DNA from: an uncultured Rhodanobacter sp. | GTDB lineage: Bacteria > Pseudomonadota > Gammaproteobacteria > Xanthomonadales > Rhodanobacteraceae | Direction: 5' to 3' | Length of the DNA: 11,836 nt | NCBI GenBank assembly: GCA_903827735.1 | Contig: CAIKJM010000595.1 | Span: 1 to 11,836, forward strand | In this document: piece by piece, positions 1 to 6,392 of the stretch | Position numbering within the stretch: position 1 is the first letter of the stretch | Layout of the letters: each line of letters starts with the position of its first letter | Translations under genes and position numbers: made by a program | Notes under the pieces: generated by a model | The model's database searches: none | What the model was told of the DNA's origin: nothing | The model's input: the letters and a program-made list of their open reading frames with translations, nothing else

Positions 1-782
1 AGCTCGGCGAGCTTGGCTCGCACCAGCGCCAAGGCATCGCTGCCTAGCAGCAGATGCGCCGGCGGTTTTTCGCTCCCGATCAGCTGCAGGATCGCCTTCG
101 CCGCCTTTTGCGGATCGCCCAGCTGCTTTCCACTCTTCTCCTGCCTGGCCTGACGAATGGGGTCGAACACCTCATCGTAGTCGGCAATGCGGCGCGGCGA
201 TCGCTGCATCGACCGACCGGCCCAGTCGGTGCGGAACGAGCCCGGCGCCACCGCCGTCACGGCGATGCCGAAGGGTGCCAGCTCCTTCCCCATAACCTCG
301 GACAAGCCTTCGAGTGCGAACTTGCTGCCGCAGTAATAGGCAATGCCCGGCATCGTCATGAAACCACCCATCGAGGTGATGTTGATGACGTGTCCGCGGC
401 GACGCTGCCGAAAATACGGCAGGAAGGCCTTGGTCACGGCCACCGCGCCGAAAACATTGACGTCGAACTGCTTGCGCATCTCCTCCAGCGGCGACTCCTC
501 CAACACGCCCTCATGACCGTAGCCGGCATTGTTCACCAGCACGTCGACCGGCCCGAACGTCGCTTCGACGTCGGCGACGAGCTTATCGATGGACGTCGTG
601 TCGGTGACGTCAAGCACGTACGCACGCGCCTTGGCCGGATCGAGCGCCTCGAATTCGCGCACTGCCGCCATGCTGCGCACCGTGCCGACTACGCGGTGTC
701 CGACAAGCAAGGCCTCGCGCGCCAGCGCCTGACCGAAACCACTGCTCACGCCGGTAATAAAAAGAGTTTTTGTGGTGCTCAT
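1..782 (-). CDS. Short-chain dehydrogenase/reductase, C-terminus cut by window edge
   Basis: Classical SDR oxidoreductase that would use NAD(P)H to reduce or oxidise a carbonyl/alcohol substrate in the cytoplasm; the substrate cannot be read from the sequence. Translated from the ATG at 782 it shows the dinucleotide-binding motif TGVSSGFG (residues 10-17), D58, the NNAG motif (84-87), N109, catalytic S137 and the YCGSK motif giving Y150 and K154, then PGSFRTDW after the active site. All four members of the catalytic Asn-Ser-Tyr-Lys set are present. About 260 residues are visible with no stop, so the protein runs off the left edge; this family is usually near 270-290 residues. An AGGAC Shine-Dalgarno-like stretch lies just upstream of the start. 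It is divergent from the AraC-type regulator at 947, which is its most likely controller. Family call is firm, specific function unknown. Confidence 0.93.
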   Translation of the reverse strand, partial: MSTTKTLFITGVSSGFGQALAREALLVGHRVVGTVRSMAAVREFEALDPAKARAYVLDVTDTTSIDKLVADVEATFGPVDVLVNNAGYGHEGVLEESPLEEMRKQFDVNVFGAVAVTKAFLPYFRQRRRGHVINITSMGGFMTMPGIAYYCGSKFALEGLSEVMGKELAPFGIAVTAVAPGSFRTDWAGRSMQRSPRRIADYDEVFDPIRQARQEKSGKQLGDPQKAAKAILQLIGSEKPPAHLLLGSDALALVRAKLAE

Positions 783-813
783 ATGTTTACGTCCTGTCGC
801 TGCTTCGAATGCC

Positions 814-871
814 TGCCATGCTAGGCGTCGGCAACGTGCAGGCGAATACCGATAACTCTGGCATGCTTGCC
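814..871. promoter_or_regulatory. Candidate regulator-binding direct repeats between SDR and AraC genes
   Basis: Two copies of a 13-bp motif, TGCCATGCTAGGC (814-826) and TGGCATGCTTGCC (859-871), share 10 of 13 bases in the same orientation, 45 bp apart start to start. AraC-family proteins commonly bind direct repeats near the promoters they control, and this 164-bp gap separates the SDR gene from an AraC-family gene. Assigning these copies as AraC operators is an inference. Each copy is also partly self-complementary (GCCT/AGGC at 811-826, GGCA/TGCC at 860-871), so binding by a symmetric protein is possible too. Confidence 0.35.
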
Positions 872-893
872 TAAAGCTATGAGGCCGCTTGCC

Positions 894-923
894 TTGTCCT
901 TGCGAAACGCCGAAAGTTTTTAT
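894..923 (+). promoter_or_regulatory. Possible weak promoter for the AraC-family gene
   Basis: TTGTCC (894-899) and TTTTAT (918-923) are separated by 18 bp and lie about 25 bp before the AraC-type start codon. The match to sigma-70 consensus is weak (four of six in the -10 box). An activator-dependent or alternative promoter would look no different by eye. Confidence 0.22.
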
Positions 924-946
924 TCTTCCCTCGCATTGGAGGCTCC

Positions 947-1888
947 ATGAGTCGACAACGAAACGGCGTCCAGCGACAGATGATCGCGTTGCTGGACCGA
1001 CTGACGCCGGTTGAGGGCTACAACCTCACGCCGCTCGATGATGTGCGGCTGTTGCGCTCGAATCGCCGGATGAGCCGCACGCCCGTGCTGTACGACCCCG
1101 GCGTCGTCATCGTGGTGCAGGGACGCAAGCGCGGCTATCTCGGCGACACCGTCTATCTGTACGACGCGCAGCACTATCTGGTTGTCTCGGTGCCTGTGCC
1201 GTTCACCATGGAAACCGACGCCACGCTTAGCGAACCGATGCTGGCGATCTATTTGCGGCTGGATTTCCAGATGGCCGCCGACCTTCTGCTGGAACTGGAC
1301 GAACATCACGATGCGCCGCAGACCAGGCCGCGCAGCATGGTGTCCACTCCCATGGACGATGCCCTGGCCGATTCAGTGCTGCGGCTATTGCAAGCGCTCG
1401 GCTCGCCGCTCGACACGGAAATTCTCGGCCCGGCGTTGCTGCGTGAAATCTATTTCCGCATCTTTGTGGGCCAACAGGGTGGAACGCTGCGCGCTGCGCT
1501 CGCCATGCAGGGTCCGTTCGGCAAGGTCGCCAAAGCGATACGAAAAATCCACCGCAGCTATGCGAAAAGGCTGGCGGTGGAAGACCTCGCCAGCGAAGCG
1601 TCGATGAGTGTGCCAAGCTTCCACGCGCATTTTCGAACCGTTACCAACACTTCGCCAATGCAGTACCTGAAATCTACGCGCCTGCATCAGGCGCGACTGC
1701 TGATGATGCGCAACGAACTGACCGCGGCTGCCGCGTGTGCCAAGGTCGGCTACGAAAGCAGCTCGCAGTTCAGCCGCGAATTCAAACGCCTTTTCGGCCG
1801 CACGCCGGTGGATGAGGTCGAGCGAATGAAACGCCGCTTCGCGCTGCCGCCGCCCACGTCACCGTCAGCCTTTGTTTCCTCCCACTGA
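947..1888 (+). CDS. AraC-family transcriptional regulator with AraC_N-type sensor domain
   Basis: DNA-binding regulator of 313 residues. Residues about 25-180 resemble the AraC N-terminal ligand-binding domain of the family often found next to oxidoreductases (LTPLDDVRLLRS, then VVQGRKRGYLGD and the YDAQHYLVVSVPVPF segment). Residues about 195-297 form the double helix-turn-helix: the first helix pair is around LAVEDLASEASMSVPSFHAHF, and the second shows KVGYESSSQFSREFKRLFGRTP, the typical AraC/XylS signature ending. The ATG at 947 is supported by TTGGAGG at 936-942, four bases upstream. The length is normal for the family and no defect is seen. It is divergent from the SDR gene ending at 782; in this arrangement such regulators usually control the neighbouring dehydrogenase, often in response to an aldehyde or other small molecule, but here that is inferred from position alone. 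Confidence 0.92.
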   Translation: MSRQRNGVQRQMIALLDRLTPVEGYNLTPLDDVRLLRSNRRMSRTPVLYDPGVVIVVQGRKRGYLGDTVYLYDAQHYLVVSVPVPFTMETDATLSEPMLAIYLRLDFQMAADLLLELDEHHDAPQTRPRSMVSTPMDDALADSVLRLLQALGSPLDTEILGPALLREIYFRIFVGQQGGTLRAALAMQGPFGKVAKAIRKIHRSYAKRLAVEDLASEASMSVPSFHAHFRTVTNTSPMQYLKSTRLHQARLLMMRNELTAAAACAKVGYESSSQFSREFKRLFGRTPVDEVERMKRRFALPPPTSPSAFVSSH

Positions 1889-2071
1889 CCGAGTTCTGCG
1901 GACGATCAACGACGACGCCGCGGCTATCCAATAGCTTTGACGACATCCGTCTGGGCGTCCAAGCGGGATACCGATGGCCAGGGCGTTGGGGACTTCGCCG
2001 ACTATCAGCTCGGCATCCATCAATGACGGGAAACTGTCGTGCACTGAGCGTTCGTCGCGTTGGGTTTTGTG

Positions 2072-2243
2072 ATGGCGGCGCACCCGGCGGTCGGCCCAAA
2101 CCTGCCGCGTGCCTATGTGCACCGATTATCAAGTTTCCGAGGCCGATCTCTTCGCCATCTTTGCGCGTCAACATCCAAACTCATCGCGGGTAAAACTTTT
2201 CATCGATCTCCTGGCGACCAGCATCGCGCACCTCGGCGAATAG
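2072..2243 (+). pseudogene. C-terminal relic of a LysR-type regulator
   Basis: Reading from about 2115 to the TAG at 2241-2243 gives TDYQVSEADLFAIF followed by ARQHPNSSRVKLFIDLLA. This matches the closing segment of LysR-family effector domains: an L/Y strand, then a short strand ending in F, then R..-S-.-V-.-FID-L. There is no start codon or N-terminal helix-turn-helix, and an in-frame stop lies at 2070-2072. In the neighbouring frame 2072-2119 reads MAAHPAVGPNLPRAYV, which fits the G...LP....V segment that normally comes about 15 residues earlier. This suggests a frameshift plus a short deletion near 2110-2120. Upstream, 1889-2071 shows no recognisable protein in any frame. I read this as the decayed tail of a lost lysR gene; the closing segment is convincing, the frameshifted upstream part less so. 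Confidence 0.6.
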
Positions 2244-2257
2244 CCGCCCATCGCAGG

Positions 2258-2752
2258 CTAACTGCTGTGATCGAGGATGATCTTCCAGCCGCTCGGCGTC
2301 TTTTCCCACAGCAAAGAGAATACGCCGTCGTCCTTGGCCACTCCACCGTGGGCGCTGCGGTCGAGATGGAAGCGCCCGGTGACAGCAGCGTAGTGCACCA
2401 CGCCGTCGTCTCCTGGCAATAGCCGAACATCGATACCCGAAAATGTGAGGCGTCCCATCTGCGCTCTGGTCGCATAGTGCTGGCGATAGCTGGCGAGAAT
2501 ATCGCGATATCCCTTGCGTACGCTGGAACCGACAAAGGTGGTATCGGCGGCATCCTTGTAGCCACGCATGAAATCGTCGACGTCGCCGCGATTCCACGCA
2601 GCCTGCTGCTGTGCCATCACGTCCTCGATGGCGGCCGTGTCAGGGCCGGTGGCCGGCTGTGCAACCATTGCCTCGCCGGCAAAAACCGGTAGGGAAACCA
2701 CTGCTGCAAACGATATAAAAACGGCCCTGATTAGAAAATACCGTATCGCCAT
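2258..2752 (-). CDS. Exported SnoaL/DUF4440-like protein (NTF2 fold)
   Basis: Protein of 164 residues with a Sec-type signal peptide (residues 1-25: basic start, hydrophobic core, cleavage expected after VFA), so the mature protein should be periplasmic. The mature part matches the small cone-shaped NTF2-like fold of the SnoaL/DUF4440 group: an N-terminal helix with QQQAAWNRGDVDDFM (48-62), the YKDAADTTFVGS strand, a KGYRDILASYRQHY helix, and the closing strands TGRFHL and FSLLWEKTPSGWKIILDHSS. These proteins have no common catalytic set; some are enzymes and many only bind small ligands, so no reaction is claimed. The ATG at 2752 has a GGCGGAGAA ribosome site upstream. It lies 75 bp downstream of the lipoprotein gene on the same strand and could be co-transcribed with it. 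Other ATGs inside the gene in different frames do not give this fold. Confidence 0.82.
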   Translation of the reverse strand: MAIRYFLIRAVFISFAAVVSLPVFAGEAMVAQPATGPDTAAIEDVMAQQQAAWNRGDVDDFMRGYKDAADTTFVGSSVRKGYRDILASYRQHYATRAQMGRLTFSGIDVRLLPGDDGVVHYAAVTGRFHLDRSAHGGVAKDDGVFSLLWEKTPSGWKIILDHSS

Positions 2753-2811
2753 GCTGTTCTCCGCCTGCCTGGATCAATTCACTCGCGCCGCCCATTCGGC
2801 TTACCTGCGCC

Positions 2812-2831
2812 CGAGAACTATCGAGAACTAT
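2812..2831. repeat. 10-bp tandem duplication over a stop codon
   Basis: CGAGAACTAT occurs twice, head to tail and exact, at 2812-2821 and 2822-2831. The right copy contains the stop codon (2828-2830) of the lipoprotein gene read on the minus strand; the left copy lies just after it. It looks like a slippage duplication, and because ten is not a multiple of three the second TAG is out of frame. Confidence 0.8.
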
Positions 2832-3619
2832 CGGGGTGCTTGTGGCAGCGCCGGCGGAGCCGAACGAGCGATGAGATGTTTAAGACGCAGCAAAAACCAG
2901 ACTGCGCCCAAAGGAAAGGACACCGACACTATCCACGGCGCATAGGACTGAGATACCGCCGAGGCACTGAATAGTTGCAACGACAGCGGCATGAAACCCC
3001 ACTGACCGGTTGTCCAGTTCACCGACAGCTTTCCGACGCCGAACAGGATGAAAATAATCCACAGCCATTTGCGCCTGGCGATCGGACTGCGCACGCAAAG
3101 CACCAGGGCGTAGAGCGTGACGACAATGACGAGCGCGACCAGCGCCAGCGCGCCGTACTGAATCATCGTTTTTCCGCCAAGCGTGAACTGATTGGAAGCC
3201 TCGAGCGACTGCGGTAGCGTTTTGACGTTCAGACCAATAATCGTGCTGACGCCGTTGGCTTTCTTGATCGCGACATTCGCCATCAGCCATCGATCGGGAT
3301 ACTGGTATTCGAACGTGACGTTATTGCTGCTGACACCATTGAGTATCGATCGGTTGAAGCCGACAACCTTTACCGACACAGGATCCTGCGACGGCATCTC
3401 CGCGGCCATCTGCACTAGCACTTCGTGCATGTTGGGCGGCCGGATCGATGGATCAATATCCTTCTCGATCGGATCAAACTGGTGCTGTCGCAGCAGATCG
3501 ATGTAATGCGTCGCTGTCTGTTCGTCGGCGGGGGGCACCAGCGCCTTCATCATGTCCGCTTGGCTGCACCCAACCAGCAACGCCAGCAGCAGGATGCCGG
3601 CCGCCATTAGTGTCCGCAT
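2828..3619 (-). CDS. Unrecognised lipoprotein with three C-terminal membrane helices
   Basis: Protein of 263 residues that I cannot assign to a named family. Residues 1-18 form a lipoprotein signal ending in the lipobox LVGC (15-18), so C18 should be lipidated. Residues 19-154 form a polar domain with mixed helices and strands (HYIDLLRQHQFDPIEKDID, VSVKVVGFNRS, VTFEYQYPDRWLMANVAIKK). Three hydrophobic stretches follow, at about 155-176, 185-200 and 228-247, then a short basic tail. The first part resembles small periplasmic DUF-type stress lipoproteins only in general style. The ATG at 3619 is preceded by AAAGGGGGA; the frame stays open far upstream over the antisense strand of the cyclase gene, but that extension is Gln/Arg/His-rich, has no protein character, and the lipobox start is clearly better. 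It is followed by the SnoaL-like gene 75 bp downstream and is divergent from the cyclase gene. Confidence 0.82.
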   Translation of the reverse strand: MRTLMAAGILLLALLVGCSQADMMKALVPPADEQTATHYIDLLRQHQFDPIEKDIDPSIRPPNMHEVLVQMAAEMPSQDPVSVKVVGFNRSILNGVSSNNVTFEYQYPDRWLMANVAIKKANGVSTIIGLNVKTLPQSLEASNQFTLGGKTMIQYGALALVALVIVVTLYALVLCVRSPIARRKWLWIIFILFGVGKLSVNWTTGQWGFMPLSLQLFSASAVSQSYAPWIVSVSFPLGAVWFLLRLKHLIARSAPPALPQAPR

Positions 3620-3850
3620 GGTTTCCCCCTTTGGATAAGCCGCTGCAACAGCTACTTTAACCAACTTTGGCGGCGTTGCTAGCTGTCGGCATCTGTTGGA
3701 CTGGCTCTGCAAAAGCATGGCGTGCGGTTGGCTGGATTTGACGGCCTGCATCAACGGTGGCTCAACGCGGCAAGTCGAGCGCAGCGCATGACTGAGTAAA
3801 GATCGCAAACAAGCTGCGCCGACGCGTTGCGGCTGGGCTACAGTGCAGGC
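3620..3850. other. Divergent intergenic region, lipoprotein / cyclase
   Basis: 231 bp that should hold the promoters of both the minus-strand lipoprotein and the plus-strand diguanylate cyclase. I could not find a -35/-10 pair with good spacing for either gene, nor a convincing symmetric operator. Reading frames cross the region without protein character. Confidence 0.5.
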
Positions 3851-5374
3851 ATGGATGGACGCCCGCCCACTGGCTCCACAACCGCACCCCGCCACGGCGG
3901 CAGCCGTCGGCTGGCATGGCTGTTTCTTTGCTTGATTCTGGCCTTTGCGGCGCCGTACGCCTGGTGGCCACTGAGCGGTAACCAGCGTTGGGGGCTTTAC
4001 TGTTTGCTCGAGGCCGTGGCGATCGCGCTGACCTGGGTATTTACCCTGCGCTATCGCCCTCCCGCTACCTGGTACTGGCTGCTCGCCGGATTTACCTGCA
4101 ACGCCATCGCCGACCTGCTTTATTACCGGGAGACGGTATTTATCGGCATGGGCCCGCAGGCCTCGTTTTCCGACGTGATGTACATGGCGGCCTATGTGCC
4201 GCTGGCCGTGGGCTTGGTGACCATGGGCCGACGGGTCGGCCGTACGACGGGCGCACTGCTGGACGCGAGCATCTTTGCGATCGGTCTGGCCGTGCCGGTG
4301 GTGGCGTTCTACATCGTGCCGACCGCGCGCGAAACGTCCATCAGCCTCGACGGCATGCTGCTGGTGGGCTGGTATGCACTGGGCAGCATTCTCATTTTTG
4401 CGCTGTATATCCACCAGATCACCTCGCGGCGCACGCGCAACCCCGCGTTTCTGATCCTCGGCGCGGCAATGCTGATGACGGCGATCGGCGACCCGCTGTG
4501 GAATGTGCACATGATGGGCGGCGACGACAAGCTCGGCGATCTGCCCAAGCTGCTGTGGTATCTCAACCGCTGCCTGCCGCTGGCGGTGATCGTGCACCCC
4601 TCGGTGTGGCGACTGTGGGAAACCGAGACCAGCACGGCAGATACGCCGCTGCCGCGCCTGCGTCTGGTCGCTCTGACGCTGGGCTCGCTGATGCCTGCCC
4701 TGACCCTGCTGCTGGCTCAGCTCGCGCCATCCAACTATCCCTACTGGATCGCCGTGGTCGGTGGCGGCCTGCTGCTGCCCGTGCTGGTGCTCGTGCGGAT
4801 GGACGGCTTGCTGCAGCAGCTGCGTCGCCAGGCCACGCAGCTCGACCAGCAGTCCCATTACGACGAACTCACCGGCGCACCGAATCGCCGCCACTGGAAG
4901 CGCGCACTCGCCGCTGCCGCCGCGCAGGCACGCCACGATAGCCAGCCGCTGACTCTGGCGCTGATGGACCTGGATCACTTCAAGGCCTTCAACGACGCGC
5001 ATGGCCATCATGCCGGCGACGATCTTCTATGCGAGGCTTATGCGGCATGGTCCGCACGCCTGCCGGCCGACTGCCTGATCGCTCGCTACGGCGGCGAGGA
5101 GTTCACTCTGCTGATGCCGCACACCACGACACGGCAGGCACTGCATCTGTTGGAGCGCATGCAGACGGCTACGCCACGTGGAGAAACATTTTCCGCCGGT
5201 GTAGCGCTATGCGATCCTCACGCCGACCTCAACAACGCGCTCGATGCGGCGGACGCAGCGTTATACGAAGCCAAACAGGCCGGCCGCCACCGTATCCATA
5301 TCGGCGGCGTAAGCGACGCTGACGTCAACAACGCGCTCGCCGCAGCCGTTGTACCGGTGCCAACCGTCCTTTGA
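3851..5374 (+). CDS. Membrane diguanylate cyclase (GGDEF, active-site GGEEF)
   Basis: Inner-membrane enzyme of 507 residues predicted to make cyclic di-GMP from two GTP. Ten hydrophobic segments (about 21-39, 46-66, 73-91, 106-125, 137-156, 168-188, 198-218, 233-250, 270-291, 297-316) form an N-terminal membrane sensor of no family I recognise by name. A short helical linker (LLQQLRRQATQLDQQS) leads to the GGDEF domain: DELTG at 338-342, MDLDHFKAFND with metal ligand D373, and GGEEF at 414-418. The inhibitory I-site (RxxD just before GGEEF) is absent: the sequence there is RLPADCLIARY, with P and C where R and D belong, so product inhibition is probably weak. The start is chosen at ATG 3851; an in-frame TTG at 3827 would add eight residues. 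The ribosome site before 3851 is poor (GCAGG), so the start is less sure than the family. Confidence 0.92.
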   Translation: MDGRPPTGSTTAPRHGGSRRLAWLFLCLILAFAAPYAWWPLSGNQRWGLYCLLEAVAIALTWVFTLRYRPPATWYWLLAGFTCNAIADLLYYRETVFIGMGPQASFSDVMYMAAYVPLAVGLVTMGRRVGRTTGALLDASIFAIGLAVPVVAFYIVPTARETSISLDGMLLVGWYALGSILIFALYIHQITSRRTRNPAFLILGAAMLMTAIGDPLWNVHMMGGDDKLGDLPKLLWYLNRCLPLAVIVHPSVWRLWETETSTADTPLPRLRLVALTLGSLMPALTLLLAQLAPSNYPYWIAVVGGGLLLPVLVLVRMDGLLQQLRRQATQLDQQSHYDELTGAPNRRHWKRALAAAAAQARHDSQPLTLALMDLDHFKAFNDAHGHHAGDDLLCEAYAAWSARLPADCLIARYGGEEFTLLMPHTTTRQALHLLERMQTATPRGETFSAGVALCDPHADLNNALDAADAALYEAKQAGRHRIHIGGVSDADVNNALAAAVVPVPTVL

Positions 5375-5429
5375 TCAGCAGGCGCGATCGAACGTTTGGT
5401 TTGTCCGTTAAGACACCGATCGACTACCG

Positions 5430-6314
5430 TCACCGCGGCTTTGTTGCCAGAGCCGCGGCCACCACCTGCGCCAGCGCTGCCGTCGGTCGGCCGATCAGAG
5501 TGCTCAAGGCGTGGCCGTCGTCGAACAGCGCGCCTTGTGCGGCTTTTGCCGAGGAATCGGCCAGCATGCTCGCCAGCGCTTCTGGGAGACCCATACCGAT
5601 CAGCGCGGCTTTGAACTCGTCTTCCGGCAAGTCCTTGTAGTTCACGGGCTCGTGCGACTGCTTGGCGATTTCGTCGGCCAGCTCGGCCAGCGTGAACGAC
5701 GTATCCCCTGCCAGCTCGTAGATCTTGCCGCCCTGCGCTTCGTTCGAAGTCAGCACCGCCACCGCTGCGTCGGCATAATCGGCGCGAGCGGCGGCGGAAA
5801 TGCGACCGTCCTTGGCGCTGCCCAGAATCACTCCATGCTCCACCGCCGCGTGCGCACTGCCCGTGTAGTTTTCGGTGTACCAGCCGTTGCGCAGCAGGGC
5901 AAAAGGCACGCCTGAGACCTGCAGCCATTTTTCGGTGGCTAGATGTTCGGCAGCCAGACCGAGTGATGACGTGTCCGCATGCAACACGCTGGTATACGCG
6001 ATCAGCGACACCCCCGCGCGCTTGGCCGCGTCGATGACATGGCCGTGCTGCGAAACGCGCCGGCCCACGGCATTCGACGAAATCAGCAAGAGACGATCGA
6101 CTCCCGCGAACGCGGCGTCAAGCGATGCCGGATTGTCATAGTCGGCGGCGCGCACTTCCACGCCAAGGGCGGCCAGGTCCTGGGCCGTGTCGACGCTACG
6201 CACTGAAGCGATCACCTGCGATGCGGGAACGCGTTGGATCAAACGCTCGATGACGAGCTGGCCCAATTGGCCGTTGGCGCCAGTAACCAGAATGCGAGGG
6301 TGCGATGGGGACAT
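5430..6314 (-). CDS. qorB: NAD(P)H:quinone oxidoreductase, QorB/YtfG-like (NmrA-type SDR)
   Basis: Cytoplasmic NAD(P)H-dependent reductase of 294 residues, similar in length and layout to the enterobacterial YtfG/QorB quinone reductase (about 286). Visible marks are the Rossmann motif TGANGQLG (11-18), a basic SVR at the end of the second strand, YDNPASL (59-65), LLLISS (75-80), the YTS segment (107-109), AEHLATEKWL (122-131) and LRNGWYTENY (141-150), all typical of the QorB group within atypical SDRs. It lacks the YxxxK catalytic pair of classical SDRs, as expected for this branch. The predicted role is reduction of quinones to protect the cell from redox cycling. The gene is divergent from an HxlR-family regulator, the same pairing as ytfG-ytfH. 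Its 3' end converges on the cyclase gene with a 55-bp gap and no evident terminator. NmrA-like regulator or nitroreductase partner roles are less likely. Confidence 0.88.
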   Translation of the reverse strand: MSPSHPRILVTGANGQLGQLVIERLIQRVPASQVIASVRSVDTAQDLAALGVEVRAADYDNPASLDAAFAGVDRLLLISSNAVGRRVSQHGHVIDAAKRAGVSLIAYTSVLHADTSSLGLAAEHLATEKWLQVSGVPFALLRNGWYTENYTGSAHAAVEHGVILGSAKDGRISAAARADYADAAVAVLTSNEAQGGKIYELAGDTSFTLAELADEIAKQSHEPVNYKDLPEDEFKAALIGMGLPEALASMLADSSAKAAQGALFDDGHALSTLIGRPTAALAQVVAAALATKPR

Positions 6315-6325
6315 GCGTGCTTGCC

Positions 6326-6354
6326 TTGTTGCCCGGGATAGGTAGGTCTACATT
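6326..6354 (+). promoter_or_regulatory. Probable promoter of the HxlR-family gene
   Basis: TTGTTG (6326-6331) and TACATT (6349-6354) are exactly 17 bp apart, with the -10 box matching four of six consensus bases. Transcription would start near 6361, giving a leader of about 30 bases with the ribosome site inside it. The -10 box lies within the inverted repeat at 6344-6362. Confidence 0.42.
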
Positions 6355-6362
6355 AGAGACCT
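6344..6362. promoter_or_regulatory. Candidate operator: inverted repeat AGGTCT-N7-AGACCT
   Basis: Perfect 6-bp arms AGGTCT (6344-6349) and AGACCT (6357-6362) flank a 7-bp spacer, in the 78-bp gap between the quinone reductase and HxlR genes. The arm centres are 13 bp apart. HxlR proteins bind DNA as dimers at short inverted repeats, usually next to their own gene and a divergent oxidoreductase gene. The overlap with the -10 box would permit self-repression. The binding itself is inferred. Confidence 0.5.
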
Positions 6363-6373
6363 GACGCTGAGAC

Positions 6374-6383
6374 AGGAAGGAGG
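6374..6383 (+). promoter_or_regulatory. Strong ribosome binding site deciding a GTG start
   Basis: AGGAAGGAGG is almost fully complementary to the 16S rRNA tail and lies 9 bases before GTG at 6393. No ATG in that frame is close enough to use it, which supports GTG as the true start of the HxlR-family gene. Confidence 0.7.
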
Positions 6384-6392
6384 CAGTTTCCC

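Noticed and set aside
54..824. Plus-strand open frame of 256 residues
   Set aside because: It is the antisense of the SDR gene, whose complete motif set is on the minus strand; the plus translation is Arg/His-rich without domain character.
1865..2122. Minus-strand open frame of 85 residues (contains FPSLMDAELIVGEVPNALAI)
   Set aside because: It overlaps the end of the AraC gene and has no ribosome site or recognised family. Some stretches look protein-like, so a degraded gene fragment cannot be fully excluded.
3620..5011. Long minus-strand upstream extension of the lipoprotein frame (about 464 residues)
   Set aside because: Gln/His/Arg-rich antisense of the cyclase gene; the lipobox and ribosome site place the real start at 3619.
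5375..5429. Possible bidirectional terminator between the convergent cyclase and qorB genes
   Set aside because: No stem of useful length with a T run could be found in the 55 bp.
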